This document shows positions 42,777 through 54,312 of a stretch of DNA of 64,000 nt, one piece after another. The first letter of the stretch is position 1, and each line of letters starts with the position of its first letter. The notes under the pieces are model-generated. The model was not told where the DNA came from, did no database searches, and worked only from the letters and a program-made list of their open reading frames with translations. A program made the position numbers and the translations under genes. Origin of the DNA: Peromyscus leucopus (taxonomy: Eukaryota > Chordata > Mammalia > Rodentia > Cricetidae); the NCBI RefSeq assembly GCF_004664715.2, contig NC_051086.1, forward strand, positions 74,365,486 to 74,429,485, read 5' to 3'.

Positions 42777-43437
42777 CACAAAAATACCTCCACAATAGAC
42801 TACTGGCAATGGCCGAGAGACAGCCCGAACTGACCTACTCTGGTGATAGGATGGCCAAACACCCTAATTGTCATGCTAGAAACCTCATCCAATGACTGAG
42901 GGAACCAGATGCAGAGATCCATGGCCAGGCCCCAGGTGGAGCTCCAGGAGTCCAGTTGGTGAGAAAGAGGAGGGTTTATATGAGCGAGAATTGTTAAGAC
43001 CAAGATTGGAAAAAGTACAGGGACAATTAGCCAAACTAATGGAAACACATGAACTATGAACCAATAGCTGAGGAGCCCCCAACTGGATCAGGCCCTCTGG
43101 ATAAGTGAGACAATTGATTAGCTCGATCTGTTTGGGAGGCATCCAGGCACTGGGACCGGGACCTGTCTTCAGTGTATGAGCTGGCTGTTTGGAACCTGGG
43201 GCTTATACAGGGACACTTGGCTCAGCCTGGGAGGAGGGGAATGGACCTGCCTGGACTGAATCTACCAGGTTGAACTCAATCCCCAGGGGAGTCTTTGCCA
43301 TGGAGGAGATGGGAATGGGGGGTGGGCTGGGGGAAAGGTGGGGTGGGGGGGGTGGGCAGAGGGGTGAGAACAAGGGAATCCGTGGCTGATATGTAAAATT
43401 AAATTAAATTATAACATTGAAAAAATAAATTAAATAA
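42777..43437 (+). mobile_element. L1 3' UTR, same family as 6611 and 28325, not inverted
   Basis: ACTACTGGCAATGGCCGAGA, GTTTATATGAGCGAGAATTG, ACATGAACTATGAACCAATA, GGCCCTCTGGATAAGTGAGA and CAAGGGAATCCGTGGCTGAT give the collinear order used to recognise the inversions in the other two copies. It ends in an A/T-rich tail. Slightly more diverged than the others. No clear target duplication. Confidence 0.88.
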
Positions 43438-43589
43438 AGGCAGACAAAAGAGAACTTAGAAAACCTGGATTGCGGTCTTTTTTGTTTCTCCATCTTTTTG
43501 CTATGAGAATGTTAATATGTCACTTTATATTTTAGAGTTTCAAATTGTTCTTCTGCAGAATGGAGATAAAGCTAACAATGATCATTTGA

Positions 43590-43937
43590 ATGATAATAGC
43601 CACCATAGGCTCATATATTTGAATGGTTCCCAGTTGGTGGGCAGCTTAGGAAGCATCAGCAGTCATGGACTTGTTGGAGGAGCTGTGTTTACTGGAAGTG
43701 GGCTTTGAGGTTTCAAAAACCCACACCAGGGCCAGTCTCGCTCTCTCTTAGCTTCTACCTTGTAGATAAGATGTAAGCTCTTAGCTCCTGCTCCAGCACC
43801 ATGCCTGCTTCCATGCTCCCTGACATGGTGATGGTGGATTAACCTTCTGAAACTGAAAGCAAATCACAAATAAATGTTTTCTTTTACATGTTGGCTTGGT
43901 CGTGGTGTCTCTTCACAGCAATAGAAAAGTAACTAAG
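43590..43937 (+). mobile_element. ORR1-type MaLR LTR
   Basis: CATAGGCTCATATATTTGAA, ACTTGTTGGAGGAGCTGTGT, GTGGGCTTTGAGGTTTCAAA, AGATAAGATGTAAGCTCTTA and CAATAGAAAAGTAACTAAG follow ORR1. Its last bases were duplicated by the B2 insertion. Confidence 0.85.
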
Positions 43938-44120
43938 GGGGCTGGAGAGATGGCTCAGAGGTTAAGAGCACTGGCTGCTCTTCCAGAGGTCCTGAGTTCA
44001 ATTCCCAGCAACCACAACCATCCATAAGGAGATCTGGTGCCCTCTTCTGACCTGCAGGCAGATATGCAGGCAGAACACTGTATACATAATAAATAAATAA
44101 ATCTTAAAAAAAAAAAGAAA
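43938..44120 (+). mobile_element. B2 SINE with target duplications
   Basis: GAAAAGTAACTAAG (43924-43937) and GAAAAGTAAGTAAG (44121-44134) flank it with one mismatch. The body carries the tRNA-like head GGCTGGAGAGATGGCTCAGA, then GTTCAATTCCCAGCAACCAC and the tail AATAAATAAATAAATCTT followed by A-run. Confidence 0.95.
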
Positions 44121-44339
44121 GAAAAGTAAGTAAGAAGCCTTAGAAAAGTAACAGTTACCTAACAGAAGGTTGCTGCTTGGTTTAAAAGAATTTATAAGTG
44201 AGAAAGTTAATAATGCCCACAAAACAATTATCATAGTATGTTAATACCCACGGAGTTTGCCAGCTAGGATAGGTTGGTGAATCAGATCATGTTTAATTTC
44301 AGTGCCGTCTTGGGGATCCCTAGGCTTTGTGAGGCTCCT

Positions 44340-44685
44340 TATTTTTATTTATATTTGTGTATGTGTGTGCGCATGCATGCATTCTTGAATGTGCACATGC
44401 ATTTTCATGTGTTTGAGTGCAGACATGTGTGCTGAGATGTGTTTGTGTAGGTCAGACCTTGGGATTGGTCCTTGCCTTCCACCTGTTTGAGACAGAGTCT
44501 CCAATTGCTTGCTGTTTTGTGTGTTGGGCTAGGTGGCCTATAGTGTCTTGGGGTTCTCCTGTCTTTTCCTCATGTCTTATCAGTATTCTGGGGTTACAGA
44601 TGCAAGCTGCTACCCCCAACAGGCTTCTTTATATGGCTTCTAGGGCTCTCTACTCAGGTCTTTAGGCTTTATTCCACCTCCAGGG
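44340..44685 (-). mobile_element. B4-type SINE, old
   Basis: The plus strand shows a TGTGTGTGCGCATGCATGCA tail, CTTGCCTTCCACCTGTTTGA, GACAGAGTCTCCAATTGC, TCTGGGGTTACAGATGCAAG and CAGGTCTTTAGGC. The ID head is mostly lost. Confidence 0.65.
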
Positions 44686-44851
44686 TCCATCTTAAAACTT
44701 TTTATTTTTAATAATAAATTACTTTCCTTGGTAAAGTTGTAGTGACATGGAAGTTGTAATCCTTAAAATCTATAACTATTGAAATGAAAAATAGTAAGGA
44801 AAGTTTTTAAATTTACATTAAAACCCACTGCATTTAGAATTTCCTTTGGGC

Positions 44852-45340
44852 TGCCAACAGGCTCCCAAATAAAAACAAGGAGACTTATTATTAAGTATGA
44901 ATACTTGACCTTAGCTTGGGCTTATCCCTCTAGCTCTTTTAAGTGGATTTAACCTGTTTCTATTTATCTGTGTTTTGCCTCAGGGCTTTTTACCTTTCTT
45001 TCATTCTGTATGTCCTACTTTCCTGCTTTCTCCATGTCTGCCCCTGGTGTCTCTTTTCTTTTTTCTCTGTAGCCTAAATTCCTCTTCCTAGTTACTCTCC
45101 CTGCCTGGAAGTCCTGCCTATACCTCCTTCCTTGCTATTGGCTGTTCAGCTTTTTATTAGACTAATAAGGTGCCTTAGGTAGGCAAGGTAAAAACCACAA
45201 CACATCTTTTCATAATTAAACAAATGCAACACATCTTTACATAGTGAACCAAATATTCTGCAACATAAACAAATGCACCCCGTCTTTACATAGTTAAACA
45301 AGTACAACACGTCTTTGCATAGTTAAACAAATATTCCACA
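44852..45340 (-). mobile_element. Solo ERV LTR, cricetid-type
   Basis: The minus strand starts TGTGGAATATTTGTTTAACT and ends GGGAGCCTGTTGGCA. It shares a CACCTTATTAGTCTAATAAA block, a GCCAATAGCAAGGAAGG block and an AATAATAAGTCTCCTTG block with the superfamily at 8778 and 1694. The plus strand shows near-tandem ACACATCTTT / ACATAGTTAAACAA units at 45200-45330. No clean target duplication. Confidence 0.65.
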
Positions 45341-46054
45341 AAAAGTCACGTAATTCATGATGCTTAGGAGACTGAGGCACATTAAATATTAGAGAGGGCT
45401 TTGTATTCACAGCCTTAAAGCAAACGATCGTTTATTCTGACTGTTCATTTTGAAGCCAAATTTCTGTGACTTTCCCCCATGTCTGTGTCCACACTAATGT
45501 TAACAGATGTCCCACCTTCCAAAACAGAGCGGCAAGTTTGGCAGCCCTTCTCAGATGGCAAATTTAATTATGGCTGCAAATGTGATAATGGAGCAACCTT
45601 TCCAAGTTTTAATTGGATTTGCATTTGGCACAAGCAACCTTCGCTTTCCCACCATATGGGTAACTGCAGTGCAAGGAACTGTCATGTGCCCTTGCTGAGA
45701 GTTACTCAACTCTTGGTTATCTTATAGAGGAATGGGCCATATAGTGGATCAGTCATGACTGTTTTACAACCTCGGCCAGCTCTCAGCTATGCCTAGTGTA
45801 ATGCTGCCCCATGCTGCCACTTGGTTTAGCCCTGGCACCCAGTAACATTTTAATATCTTCTGGGCAGAACACCAACTATTAATCTGATGCCAACTTATGC
45901 ATCATGCCTTTCCATTAGATAACACATTCCATGTGCAATCTTACATGGCTTTCGATGTGTAGGGGGCCTTAAGATTTGTAGAACGGATGATAACTCAGAC
46001 AATCCAGATAACAGTTAGGTGTCTTGGTGGTAGGAGAGTAGGTAACGAAACCAT
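45341..46054. other. Unique sequence with possible conserved non-coding element
   Basis: 45550-45640 has a compact cluster of developmental-type sites: AATTTAATTATGG, TTTTAATTGG and the POU octamer ATTTGCAT, with no simple repeats. Two overlapping frames (45479-45727 and 45507-45698) have no recognisable domain. Confidence 0.4.
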
Positions 46055-46125
46055 CCGGGCGAGTTGAGTGACTTATCCAAGGAAGCACAGAAAGAGTGTC
46101 AACTTTAGGTTTCTAACAAAAAGGC
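46055..46125 (-). mobile_element. Possible MIR fragment
   Basis: GAGTGACTTATCCAAGGAAG and the following AGCACAGAAAGAGTG loosely follow the reverse complement of the MIR core. Weak. Confidence 0.3.
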
Positions 46126-46364
46126 TCTTGCTTAATCTGACACTTTCCCATGAAAGAACGGGAGAAATATTTAGATGACCCCCTATTTTGAATTATTGTA
46201 GCTTCCCTGTTTTAGCACAGACAATGAACAATATGATTTGAATAAACAAAGGAAAAGATAGGATGCAGCAAAGAAGCTAAAAAAATAATTGTTGGATTCA
46301 TTCGCTTTTAAAAGCTTATCTCTCTGTCTGTCTCTCTCGTCTCTGTCTTTGTCTCTCTGTATGT

Positions 46365-46606
46365 GTTCATCTGTTTGAGCATAAATGCACATATGACATG
46401 GTGCATGTGTGCAAGTCAGAGGAAAATTTGGGGTCTCAGTCTGCATTCCAGCTTGTTTCAGACATGGTCTCTTGTTCACTGCTGCATGTAACAGGTGAGG
46501 TGGTCCACGAGCTTCCAGGGATCCCCCAGTCTCTTCATTCCATCTTGCTGTAAGACTGCCGAGATCACAGACCAGCCACATCTGGCTTCATTGAGCCATC
46601 TGCCCA
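46365..46606 (-). mobile_element. B4-type SINE
   Basis: CATGGTCTCTTGTTCACTGC, ACGAGCTTCCAGGGATCCCC and CATTGAGCCATCTGCCCAGC follow a B4 in reverse, with its middle B1-like part (GACTGCCGAGATCACAGACC) eroded. Confidence 0.65.
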
Positions 46607-46796
46607 GCCCTCATTTGCTCACTCTTCTCTCTTCCTTTTCTTAGAACACATTGTCATCCTTTTATGGCTTCAGAGGTCTGTGTCAGAACTGTGGCAATTC
46701 AGAGTAAAGAACAGGTGAGCATGAGCCCTAAAGAAAGAACTGAGAGCATCTCAGAAAACCGTTTGAGGCCCTAGAAGAGTTCTTAACATTATTTTA

Positions 46797-46818
46797 TTAT
46801 ATTTTTATTTACTTATCC

Positions 46819-46878
<60 letters not shown>

Positions 46879-47095
46879 TGTGTCTGTGTCTGTGTCTGTG
46901 TGGTATGTGGCGTGTGGCCTGTGTTGCACTTTCTGTATGTGTGTGAATGTACATGTGCTGTGGCATGTGTCTGGAGGCAGGAGGACAATCTGTGGGAGTT
47001 GGTTTTCTCCTTCCACTGGGTGCTCCTGGGGTTTCGATACAGGTTGTTACGTTTGGCAGCACGCATCTTTACCCACCGGGCCATCTCACTGGCCT
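46797..47095 (-). mobile_element. tRNA-derived SINE (B3-like) with (TG)n tail
   Basis: The tail side is TATTTTTATTTACTTATCCT and (TG)n (46820-46904, with TATG and CTG variants). The body shows GGACAATCTGTGGGAGTTGG, TCTCCTTCCACTGGGTGCTC and ends TTTACCCACCGGGCCATCTC, the reversed A box. Confidence 0.8.
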
Positions 47096-48106
47096 TTCAT
47101 GCAAAATTTAAATCCTAAAACTTATGTACTAGGAAACTTCATTAGATAGTTGGCATCAGGGGTTGAAAGTGGCTAAATATACAATTCTGATACCCTTATT
47201 GGATACTGAAAAAGAAAGACAAATAGTTCTTACAGCAGTAACCAGATAATTCAAGGCAAGTCTTAAGTGCCCTGGGAACTACAGTTCATCTTGGTGGTGA
47301 ATTTCAATTCTTGCTTAGTTGGGGGGCACATGTGGGATTACTGAGGACACAGTAATCACAAATTTAAAGAAAACCTCTTGAGTCAAATTAAGATGTAGTT
47401 CTGAATGAGAGATAAATGCACCAGAAGTATTTAACAGAAGACTTTTATAATCAACTAGTTAAGACCATATTTGGAAAGAGTCCTCCTGCCCCCCACAGCA
47501 TGAACTACATAAAAACAAACAAACAAACAAACAAAAAGCCATGATAATAACACAGAGAAATGGCCTTCTGCGATTCCAAACATCAAAAGTTCTGCTATTT
47601 AGAAATAGTCTCAGGTCACAGCAACCATCCCTGAAGATTTCAAAGCAAGCTGAAATAGTGAGTTCAGAGTACCAGAGAATTCCAGAGAGCTCTTTGAACA
47701 ATGTGGTCTGGACTGAGCCTAGAGGTAGAAGGGATGAAGCCACTTTAGTATCCCATGCTGTTTAGGTGTAGGGCAAGGAGGTAGTTCTCCAATTTGTGAA
47801 AAATTCATTTTCATGTGATAAGGTCTCCTAGCAGCAGGATGGTTTCTGGAAACTGCCTTCTCTTTCTTGTGCCAAAATGGGAGTGTTTACCCAGATGCAA
47901 AAGATGAAAAATAATGACATTAAAAAAAGATCGGAGTGCTTAAAAAAATATGGATTTAATTAAGCATTCCTATAATTTGGGACTGGAGAGATTCAGAGGG
48001 TTCTGTGTAGGATGTAACAGTTACTGTTTCATTATAGAGCCACAGTGGCCCTAATGTAGCACTCTGGCTTTGCTCATGGCCAAGTGGGTGGGTAACAGAA
48101 ATTAGT
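47096..48106. other. Unique sequence
   Basis: No repeat except an (AAAC)n patch at 47510-47535. No exon recognised. Confidence 0.45.
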
Positions 48107-48181
48107 TTCTCTCTCTCTCTCTCTCTGGGGGAGGAGAGAGGGAGAGAGAGGGAGAGAGAGGAAGAGAGAGAGGGAGAGAGA

Positions 48182-48245
<64 letters not shown>
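48107..48245. repeat. (TC)n/(GA)n mirror-type purine-pyrimidine tract
   Basis: A short TC run (48107-48126) is followed after a GGGG step by about 115 nt of nearly pure purine (GA, GGGA and GGAA units). Confidence 0.95.
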
Positions 48246-48248
<3 letters not shown>

Positions 48249-48789
48249 TTTTTCTTCTCTGCTAAATTGAAGTGAAGGCCATTATCAGTACCTGATAGTC
48301 CTGAAAAGCACTATTTGTTCCCAGAATCTCATATACCCTTTTATCAGTCCTCATCATATGGCTGTTGCACTTATTTTGTGTCTTTATAGTACATGGAAAT
48401 GGGTTCCTCTGTACAGAGGGAGACAAATGTTACGTAATTCTTTTCCTCCAGAGTCTCTACCTCTTCCTTTCATCTTTGGCTCAGGACAGAGTTTGGCTCA
48501 ATTTTGATTTTTTGGACTTGAAGAAAGCATGGAGAAAACAGCCAGGCTCTCCTGGTAACTAGAAGGTTCTCTTGGTGAGCATGCTATAGTAATAGTTCAT
48601 AAGAAGAACAGATACATGTGGTGTACCTGTTCAGTGAGAACTAAGTGTTGATATGCATATATGTGGGTTAATCTGAATTACAGGATCAGATAACAACTAT
48701 TATTCTATAAATGAAAGTACCTTTGACTCATCTAATGCCTGCTTTCAGATCCATCTTGCTTTCAGAAACATTTTAAAAATATCAATTTA
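48246..48789. other. Unique sequence
   Basis: No repeat or exon is recognised. Confidence 0.45.
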
Positions 48790-49010
48790 ATGGTTCATAA
48801 GATGTCTCAGCAGTGAGGGACATTGTCACCAAGCTTGAGAACCTGTCTTGTATTCTCAGAACTCACTCCCATAAGTATCCTTTCACCTCCACACATACAG
48901 CCTTACATGTACCTACATACATATACATGCACAATCACACATATACACGAACACACATACACATATACATGTACCCACACATATCTACATGCACATAAAA
49001 TAAATAAAAA
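48790..49010 (+). mobile_element. tRNA-derived SINE with (ACAT)n-rich tail
   Basis: GGTTCATAAGATGTCTCAGC and GTCACCAAGCTTGAGAACCT look like an eroded A and B box head, followed by a CA/TA-rich tail and AAAATAAATAAAAA. Confidence 0.55.
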
Positions 49011-49361
49011 AAATAAGCGAAAAAACCATTTAAAATATACTTAGGCATAGTACTTATCAATCACCATTATGCTCTATAGGACACAGATTAATAATTAATA
49101 CTAATGCATACAACAGGTCACAGCTATTAGGTTCAATCAAGCACAGTTCAAAATATTTTACAGAAGTTAAGACTATAATGCCATTTACAACTCTATGGAT
49201 CATATACTGTTATTCTAAGTTCCTAGTTGGGGACAATCATTTGTAATGTTTACTGTTTTTATTCCAATTTTTTTGTCAGGGAATGGTACATCAGAGATTT
49301 TGCTTGACAAAGCCACATGTACAATAAATTGGCAAAGCTGAGGTTTTAAAAAAAATTCAAG

Positions 49362-49524
49362 TTGCCGGTGGTGGTGGCACACGCCTTTAATCCCAGCACT
49401 CGGGAGGCAGAGGCAGGCGGATCTCTGTGAGTTCGAGGCCAGCCTGGTCTCCAAAGCGAGTTCCAGGAAAGGCGCAAAGCTACACAGAGAAACCCTGTCT
49501 CAAAAAACCAAAAAAAAAAAAAAA
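49362..49524 (+). mobile_element. Young B1 SINE with target duplications
   Basis: AAAAATTCAAG lies at 49351-49361 and 49525-49535. The body reads GGTGGTGGTGGCACACGCCT, GGCGGATCTCTGTGAGTTCG, GCGAGTTCCAGGAAAGGCGC and AAACCCTGTCTC, followed by an A-tail. Confidence 0.96.
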
Positions 49525-49535
49525 AAAAATTCAAG

Positions 49536-50444
49536 GTAATGTGTAATCTCCATCTTCATATCTCCTCTCTGACCCTTTATTCCTTTGTATTCTCCGATAG
49601 CATCCCATACCTTGCAGAATATTTGTTTAATATCTGTCTTCTCAACTTGATGGGGCTCCCTGATGGCACAGCTGACTGTGACTAAAATATTATACCCAAT
49701 GTTACACTAAAGTGTCAGCTGAGTGTAGAGGACTTCATTAGTGCCTCTCAGGACTACTCACCAAATTTCTCCTTTGTGTATGCTAAAGGTGACTTTGTTA
49801 GGCAAGGAGAAATTTCAAAGAAAACAACACATGGCGATATTCTTGTGGTTTCCACAGCCAACTTGAAAAATCCAGATAGGTGGAGATATGACAGGCTGAC
49901 AGATGACATGAATGCATGACAGTGCAGATGATGTAAGTCCCTGACAAGTGACAGAGGAGGAAGAGAGGAGCAACCCTGGGATGTATCAAGTTTCCCCAAA
50001 GCAGAGTGAGTTAGTGAGCTTGTAAGACCTGTCTTATCTACTTGGCTGCAACTTTCCAGTTAGGCCGATGTGTGTCAACAATCACACACCCACAAGAGAC
50101 CGGAGACAAAAATAAATCCAGTGATTTCCAAATTTTCTATTGATCCAAAAAAGGCAAATGCACTAGATTCATAAAACTTCTGGGTCAGAAACCTCCTAAG
50201 TTACTGAGCTATTCAGTTCCTTGCTTGCTCACTGCAGTTGCCAGTTATATATCCCAAGCGGGAAGGTCTGTGTTAGGTGGTGGTGGAAGTTTCTAGGCTG
50301 GGAAGGGAAAACTGTAAATGACTCCTGACCATGCAAACCCTTCTCAGCCCAACTTGCCATTGTGAGATGTGCTCAAGACAGCACTGTGTATTTTTGACTT
50401 GAATGTTTTCAATGAAATGCTTGCCTTCAAGCATTTCTGTATTC
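49536..50444. other. Unique sequence
   Basis: No repeat or exon is recognised. Confidence 0.45.
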
Positions 50445-50550
50445 TTATTGTCTTACTATGTAGACTAGACTGGCCTGGAACTCACAATCTTCCCACCCCA
50501 ACTTCTGTGTACTAGAATTAGCAGATGTGCGCCACTACCCGTGCCTGGGA
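50445..50550 (-). mobile_element. Old B1 SINE
   Basis: GTCTTACTATGTAGACTAGA, CTGGCCTGGAACTCACAATC and GATGTGCGCCACTACCCGTG follow B1 in reverse. Confidence 0.75.
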
Positions 50551-51090
50551 AGTATCTCCATTAACCAATATGAAGCTATATGGATGCTTACAACCCTCTT
50601 GTCTGAGAGTCTCTGGTTCTCAACACTCTGCATGCTCTGCTTGCCTTTATGGATGCCATGCTTTCTTTACAAAGTAGTCTTTATCTGGGGAGCCATGAAT
50701 ACTTGCGTCAAGGTAGTTTTCAGAATTTTCCAGATTGCCATTTCTTAGCTGAGCCTTCTCCTCTTGGCTCTTTCCTGGGCAAGTTCCCTGCTCAAGCCGC
50801 AAGACTGTTAGCAGTGCCACACTGGTGTTCCATTCTCCCCTAAGCAATAGAAAGGAAAAACCCCCTTTTTTTTTCTTTGCAGCAGTTCAAATAAACATCC
50901 TAGAGTTGTGTCTTAGTCACTGAACTTGGGCTGTGAGTCTATTTTGAGTGACCCACTTCTAGTGAATCTAAGAATCAAAGATTTATTCCATTAGTCTGGA
51001 TCATATGACAACCAAGTCTCAGTGTAGAAATGAGAACTATAGCTGATCCTTTGGTTAAAAACTACAGCCAATATGCCTTAAGAGTAGGAG

Positions 51091-51302
51091 GGCCTGGAGA
51101 AGTGCTCAGAGGTTAAGAGCACTGGCTGCTCTTCCAGAGGTCCTGGGTTCAATTCCCAGCAACTACATGGTGGCTCACAACCATGTGGTAATGAGATCTG
51201 GTACCCTCTTCTGGCATGCAGGTGTACATGCAGGCAGAATACTATATACGTAACAAATAAATAAATTTTTTTCCAAATAAATAAATTTTTAAAAAAGAGA
51301 AG
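51091..51302 (+). mobile_element. B2 SINE with target duplications
   Basis: AGAGTAGGAG lies at 51081-51090 and 51303-51312. The head has lost a few bases (GGCCTGGAGAAGTGCTCAGA). The body has CTGGGTTCAATTCCCAGCAA and CATGGTGGCTCACAACCATG. The AATAAATAAATTTTT tail is partly doubled. Confidence 0.95.
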
Positions 51303-51504
51303 AGAGTAGGAGTTGGCGGTCTTTGCTGAGTAAAGGGGTCGATGTCACCCTCTACAAAGACTTAACAACCTTTGTCATTCATTTAAATTCCTCTGGTTTC
51401 AAACAAGATAATTTGATTAGACATGGTGGGGCAGTTATATATCTCAGGATCAGCCAGGAATTGCAGCTAATATAGTAGGAAAAGACAACCCACAACAAAC
51501 TCTT

Positions 51505-51612
51505 TGCCCCACCTTAAAGATGAATGAACATGCCTCCTATTGTTTAGCTAACAGCAACAGAATCAGAATTTAAACCCAGTTCTGGTTCAATAATCCATGT
51601 TCTATGCATAGT
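51505..51612 (-). mobile_element. MIR SINE fragment
   Basis: CCCACCTTAAAGATGAATGA, AATCAGAATTTAAACCCAGT and CCATGTTCTATGCATAGTAC follow MIR in reverse. Confidence 0.55.
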
Positions 51613-52284
51613 ACCAAGTCTATTAAACTTGCTGTGATAGGCTCCTAAGCCTATGATTCATATATGTCAAAATTTTGCTCTCACATTTCCGTGCTTCCTC
51701 TGACTGTATTTTATTAACTTCTAAGTATTAATTGAGCTATATTCAAAACTTCCCAGTTTCTGCCAAGTAAAGGCAATGTCCTTAGAGACTCAGTATGAGC
51801 CGCATCGAGATCAGATGTGGGATGTGCTCATTAGAGAAACAATCCTCTGTAGACAGTGTTTCTCCTCCTTGGTCTTCCTGAGGGCTCTTTTTACTCTCTG
51901 CAGATTTTGAGTGAGTTTATTTAAGGAACGATTCTTTTATTAGGCCGCTCAACATCCCCTCAAACTGTTTCTGCTTACAAAACATGGATAGATTCAGATG
52001 AACAGCTGAGAGGTAGCATAAGCTGTAGCAAATGTGAATAGAAAATGATAAACTGTGTTGGCACAAATCTGTTAGAGATGATGAGGCCATTCCACTTACC
52101 TGTTTTGATGACAAGATCTGTGACTAGTTTTCAGTTGATTTGACTCATGTCAGAGTCAGGTAACTTCTTACCATACTTTTAAAAAGTTTTATATATGTGT
52201 GAAGAAATATATATATTTAGTACATGTTCATGTGGGTACGTTTATTTTTGTACATGTGTGTATTTACATTGGGTTAATTCTCAT
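51613..52284. other. Unique sequence
   Basis: No repeat or exon is recognised. Confidence 0.45.
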
Positions 52285-52605
52285 ACTGATGAGCTTCCTA
52301 TCTGTGGATTCCACCAATTGCAGATTGAAAATATTTCAACATAAAGTTTGTCTGTGTTAAGTACATACATTCTTTTCTTTTCCCATTGTTCACTAAAAGG
52401 TACAGTATAATGATTATGTACAGCACAGCTATCATTTACATTACATCAAGTGCTGTAATAGTCTAGAGGTGATTCAGGGTTATGGGTTAAATGCAGCCAT
52501 GATGCCATTTTGTATAAGGGATTTGAGCATCTGCAGGTGTGGGCATCTGAGTCAGGGAGGGCGAGTCCTAGAATCGTTGGACACCAAGGATGATAGATGA
52601 TGGCA
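52285..52605 (+). mobile_element. Tigger/MER2-type mariner relic
   Basis: ATCTGTGGATTCCACCAATT, GATTGAAAATATTTCAACAT, AAGGTACAGTATAATGATTA, CATTTACATTACATCAAGTG, TCTAGAGGTGATTCAGGGTT and TATAAGGGATTTGAGCATCT follow a Tigger-derived non-autonomous element of mammals. There is no transposase frame. Confidence 0.75.
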
Positions 52606-53084
52606 TGTGTGCACATACACACAGGGCTTGGGGGAGAGTGAGATGAACAACAATAACTATATTTTAATAATGTAACTTTATGTTGATAAGGTTTTATGTG
52701 TTTATGTTATATTTTCATAGTGCAGGTGAAATTAATATCTAATTTTCTTCACCAAAGACAAACTGATATTTTTGCAGTGTTTCCTTTGGCCCTTCCGTTT
52801 TTCTTTTTTCAGGTGGTTTATTCTGATTACACGCAGTTTTTGTTTTGCCCTACACAGTTTATGTGGGATTAGCTACCCCTCGTGGTTAAAGAATACAGAC
52901 AACCCAGTTTCTCAGATTACACTAGTTGAGCTTTGCTATTGAAGCACAGACTTCATCTTTGTCTGCACTTGGGTGAGAAATGTCTGTTGCCATTAGCTTT
53001 AGCCTAGAATTCCTCTGTTCAATGTTTTTTTTTTCTTGGTTGGGTCTCTGATCTCTAGAACCAAATAAGCCATTACTAAAAGAT
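52606..53084. other. Unique sequence
   Basis: No repeat or exon is recognised. Confidence 0.45.
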
Positions 53085-53157
53085 GGGTTTATGGCTCAGT
53101 GGTAGAAAGTTTGCCAAGCATGTATAAGTTTTTAGGTTCAATCTCTGTCATCCCACC
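53085..53157 (+). mobile_element. ID SINE
   Basis: GGTTTATGGCTCAGTGGTAG and TTAGGTTCAATCTCTGTCAT are diverged A and B box parts of an ID element. Confidence 0.7.
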
Positions 53158-53614
53158 AAGCCACATCTAACTGTGGGATCATTTATGAAAAACCCCTCCC
53201 TCTGCAGGAATCATCTCTTTCTGGCGTATTATCCTCTAATGCTCCCTTTAACCTTCACCTCCAGGGACCTCTTCTCTTCCTTGCATGCTTTGTGTCCTTT
53301 CTCCCAACTGCCCCTGTGGCTGATAGCGGTATTGTTGCCCTTAGCATTTCAGGACAGCATCAGGGTAGGCTACACAAGCATATGCTGACATAATTTATGG
53401 ACGGTGATGTATAGGGGACAAGAGACTTACGGGGGAAGGGGGGATGTTGAAGATGATACATACAACTGATACCTGACCTTCTCCATGGCGGTTTGGCTCT
53501 ACTTGAGGAACAGCAGGAGTATAGTCAAAAAGTGCCGTTTTCCCCCCCAGGAAAATTATCAGCAGAAAATAACAGATTAGCACCTTAGATGCTTCAAAAA
53601 CATTTCTGTGTGCA
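53158..53614. other. Unique sequence
   Basis: No repeat or exon is recognised. Confidence 0.45.
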
Positions 53615-53775
53615 TTTTCTCCTTTAATCTGTGCAAAAGCAGGGTGTTCTCGAATTCTCCCAGCTTTGAGGGAGATGTTGTACTCCCTGCTTTGAGAGGA
53701 GGCTCACGAAGGTCCTGCCTTGGTTAAAATGTGTCCACTAAGAGGTGGATCAAAAGCAAGATCTTCTTGCTCTGT
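53615..53775 (-). mobile_element. MIR SINE fragment
   Basis: TTTTCTCCTTTAATCTGTGC, GAGAGGAGGCTCACGAAGGT and AGAGGTGGATCAAAAGCAAG follow MIR in reverse. Confidence 0.5.
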
Positions 53776-54128
53776 CCTCGTCCTCTCCCCTGATGCACCA
53801 GAAATGGGCTTGTTTTTAAGACTTCTTCGGTACGTAAACACCTTACGCTAGCATTTGCATGAATTTAAGGTACAGGTGTGGTAAATGAATCCTGATAGAA
53901 GAGACAAGGCAGGCTTCAAGGAGATCAGGCTGCAGAACATATACAGAGCTCTTAATCTGTAGATAGAGGATCATAGATACTCTGTAGGGATTGAGAAAGT
54001 GATCAGGAATGGAGCAAAGGAAGCCGACTTCTTCCTATAATCTAGGAATCCACTGCACTTGGACTTTCTCTAAGCAAGAGAGCAAAACTGAGTTATTTAA
54101 ATTGTATTTTATGAAAAAATTTAAAACT

Positions 54129-54312
54129 AGGGGTTGGCGTGACCGCTCAATGGTTAAGAGCACATATTGTTCTGTCAGAGGACCTGAGTTCAGGTCCCAG
54201 CTCCTGGCTTACAATTGCCTGTAACTCCAGCTTCAGGAGATCTGATACCTGTCCGGCCCCCTCGTACCCAGACATATACATAAACGAATAATAATAAAAA
54301 TAAAAGAATTAA
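54129..54312 (+). mobile_element. B2/B3-type SINE
   Basis: GGGTTGGCGTGACCGCTCAA, GGACCTGAGTTCAGGTCCCA, TTGCCTGTAACTCCAGCTTC and AGGAGATCTGATACCTGTCC follow a B3-like body with an AATAATAATAAAAATAAAA tail. Confidence 0.8.

Noticed and set aside
45479..45727. 82-codon plus frame in a possibly conserved block
   Set aside because: Clustered homeodomain/octamer sites suggest regulatory DNA. Two frames overlap and neither resembles a protein I know.
46805..47149. Frames of 67-109 codons with Cys-Val, Ser-Val or Thr-His runs
   Set aside because: Translation of the (TG)n tail of a SINE.
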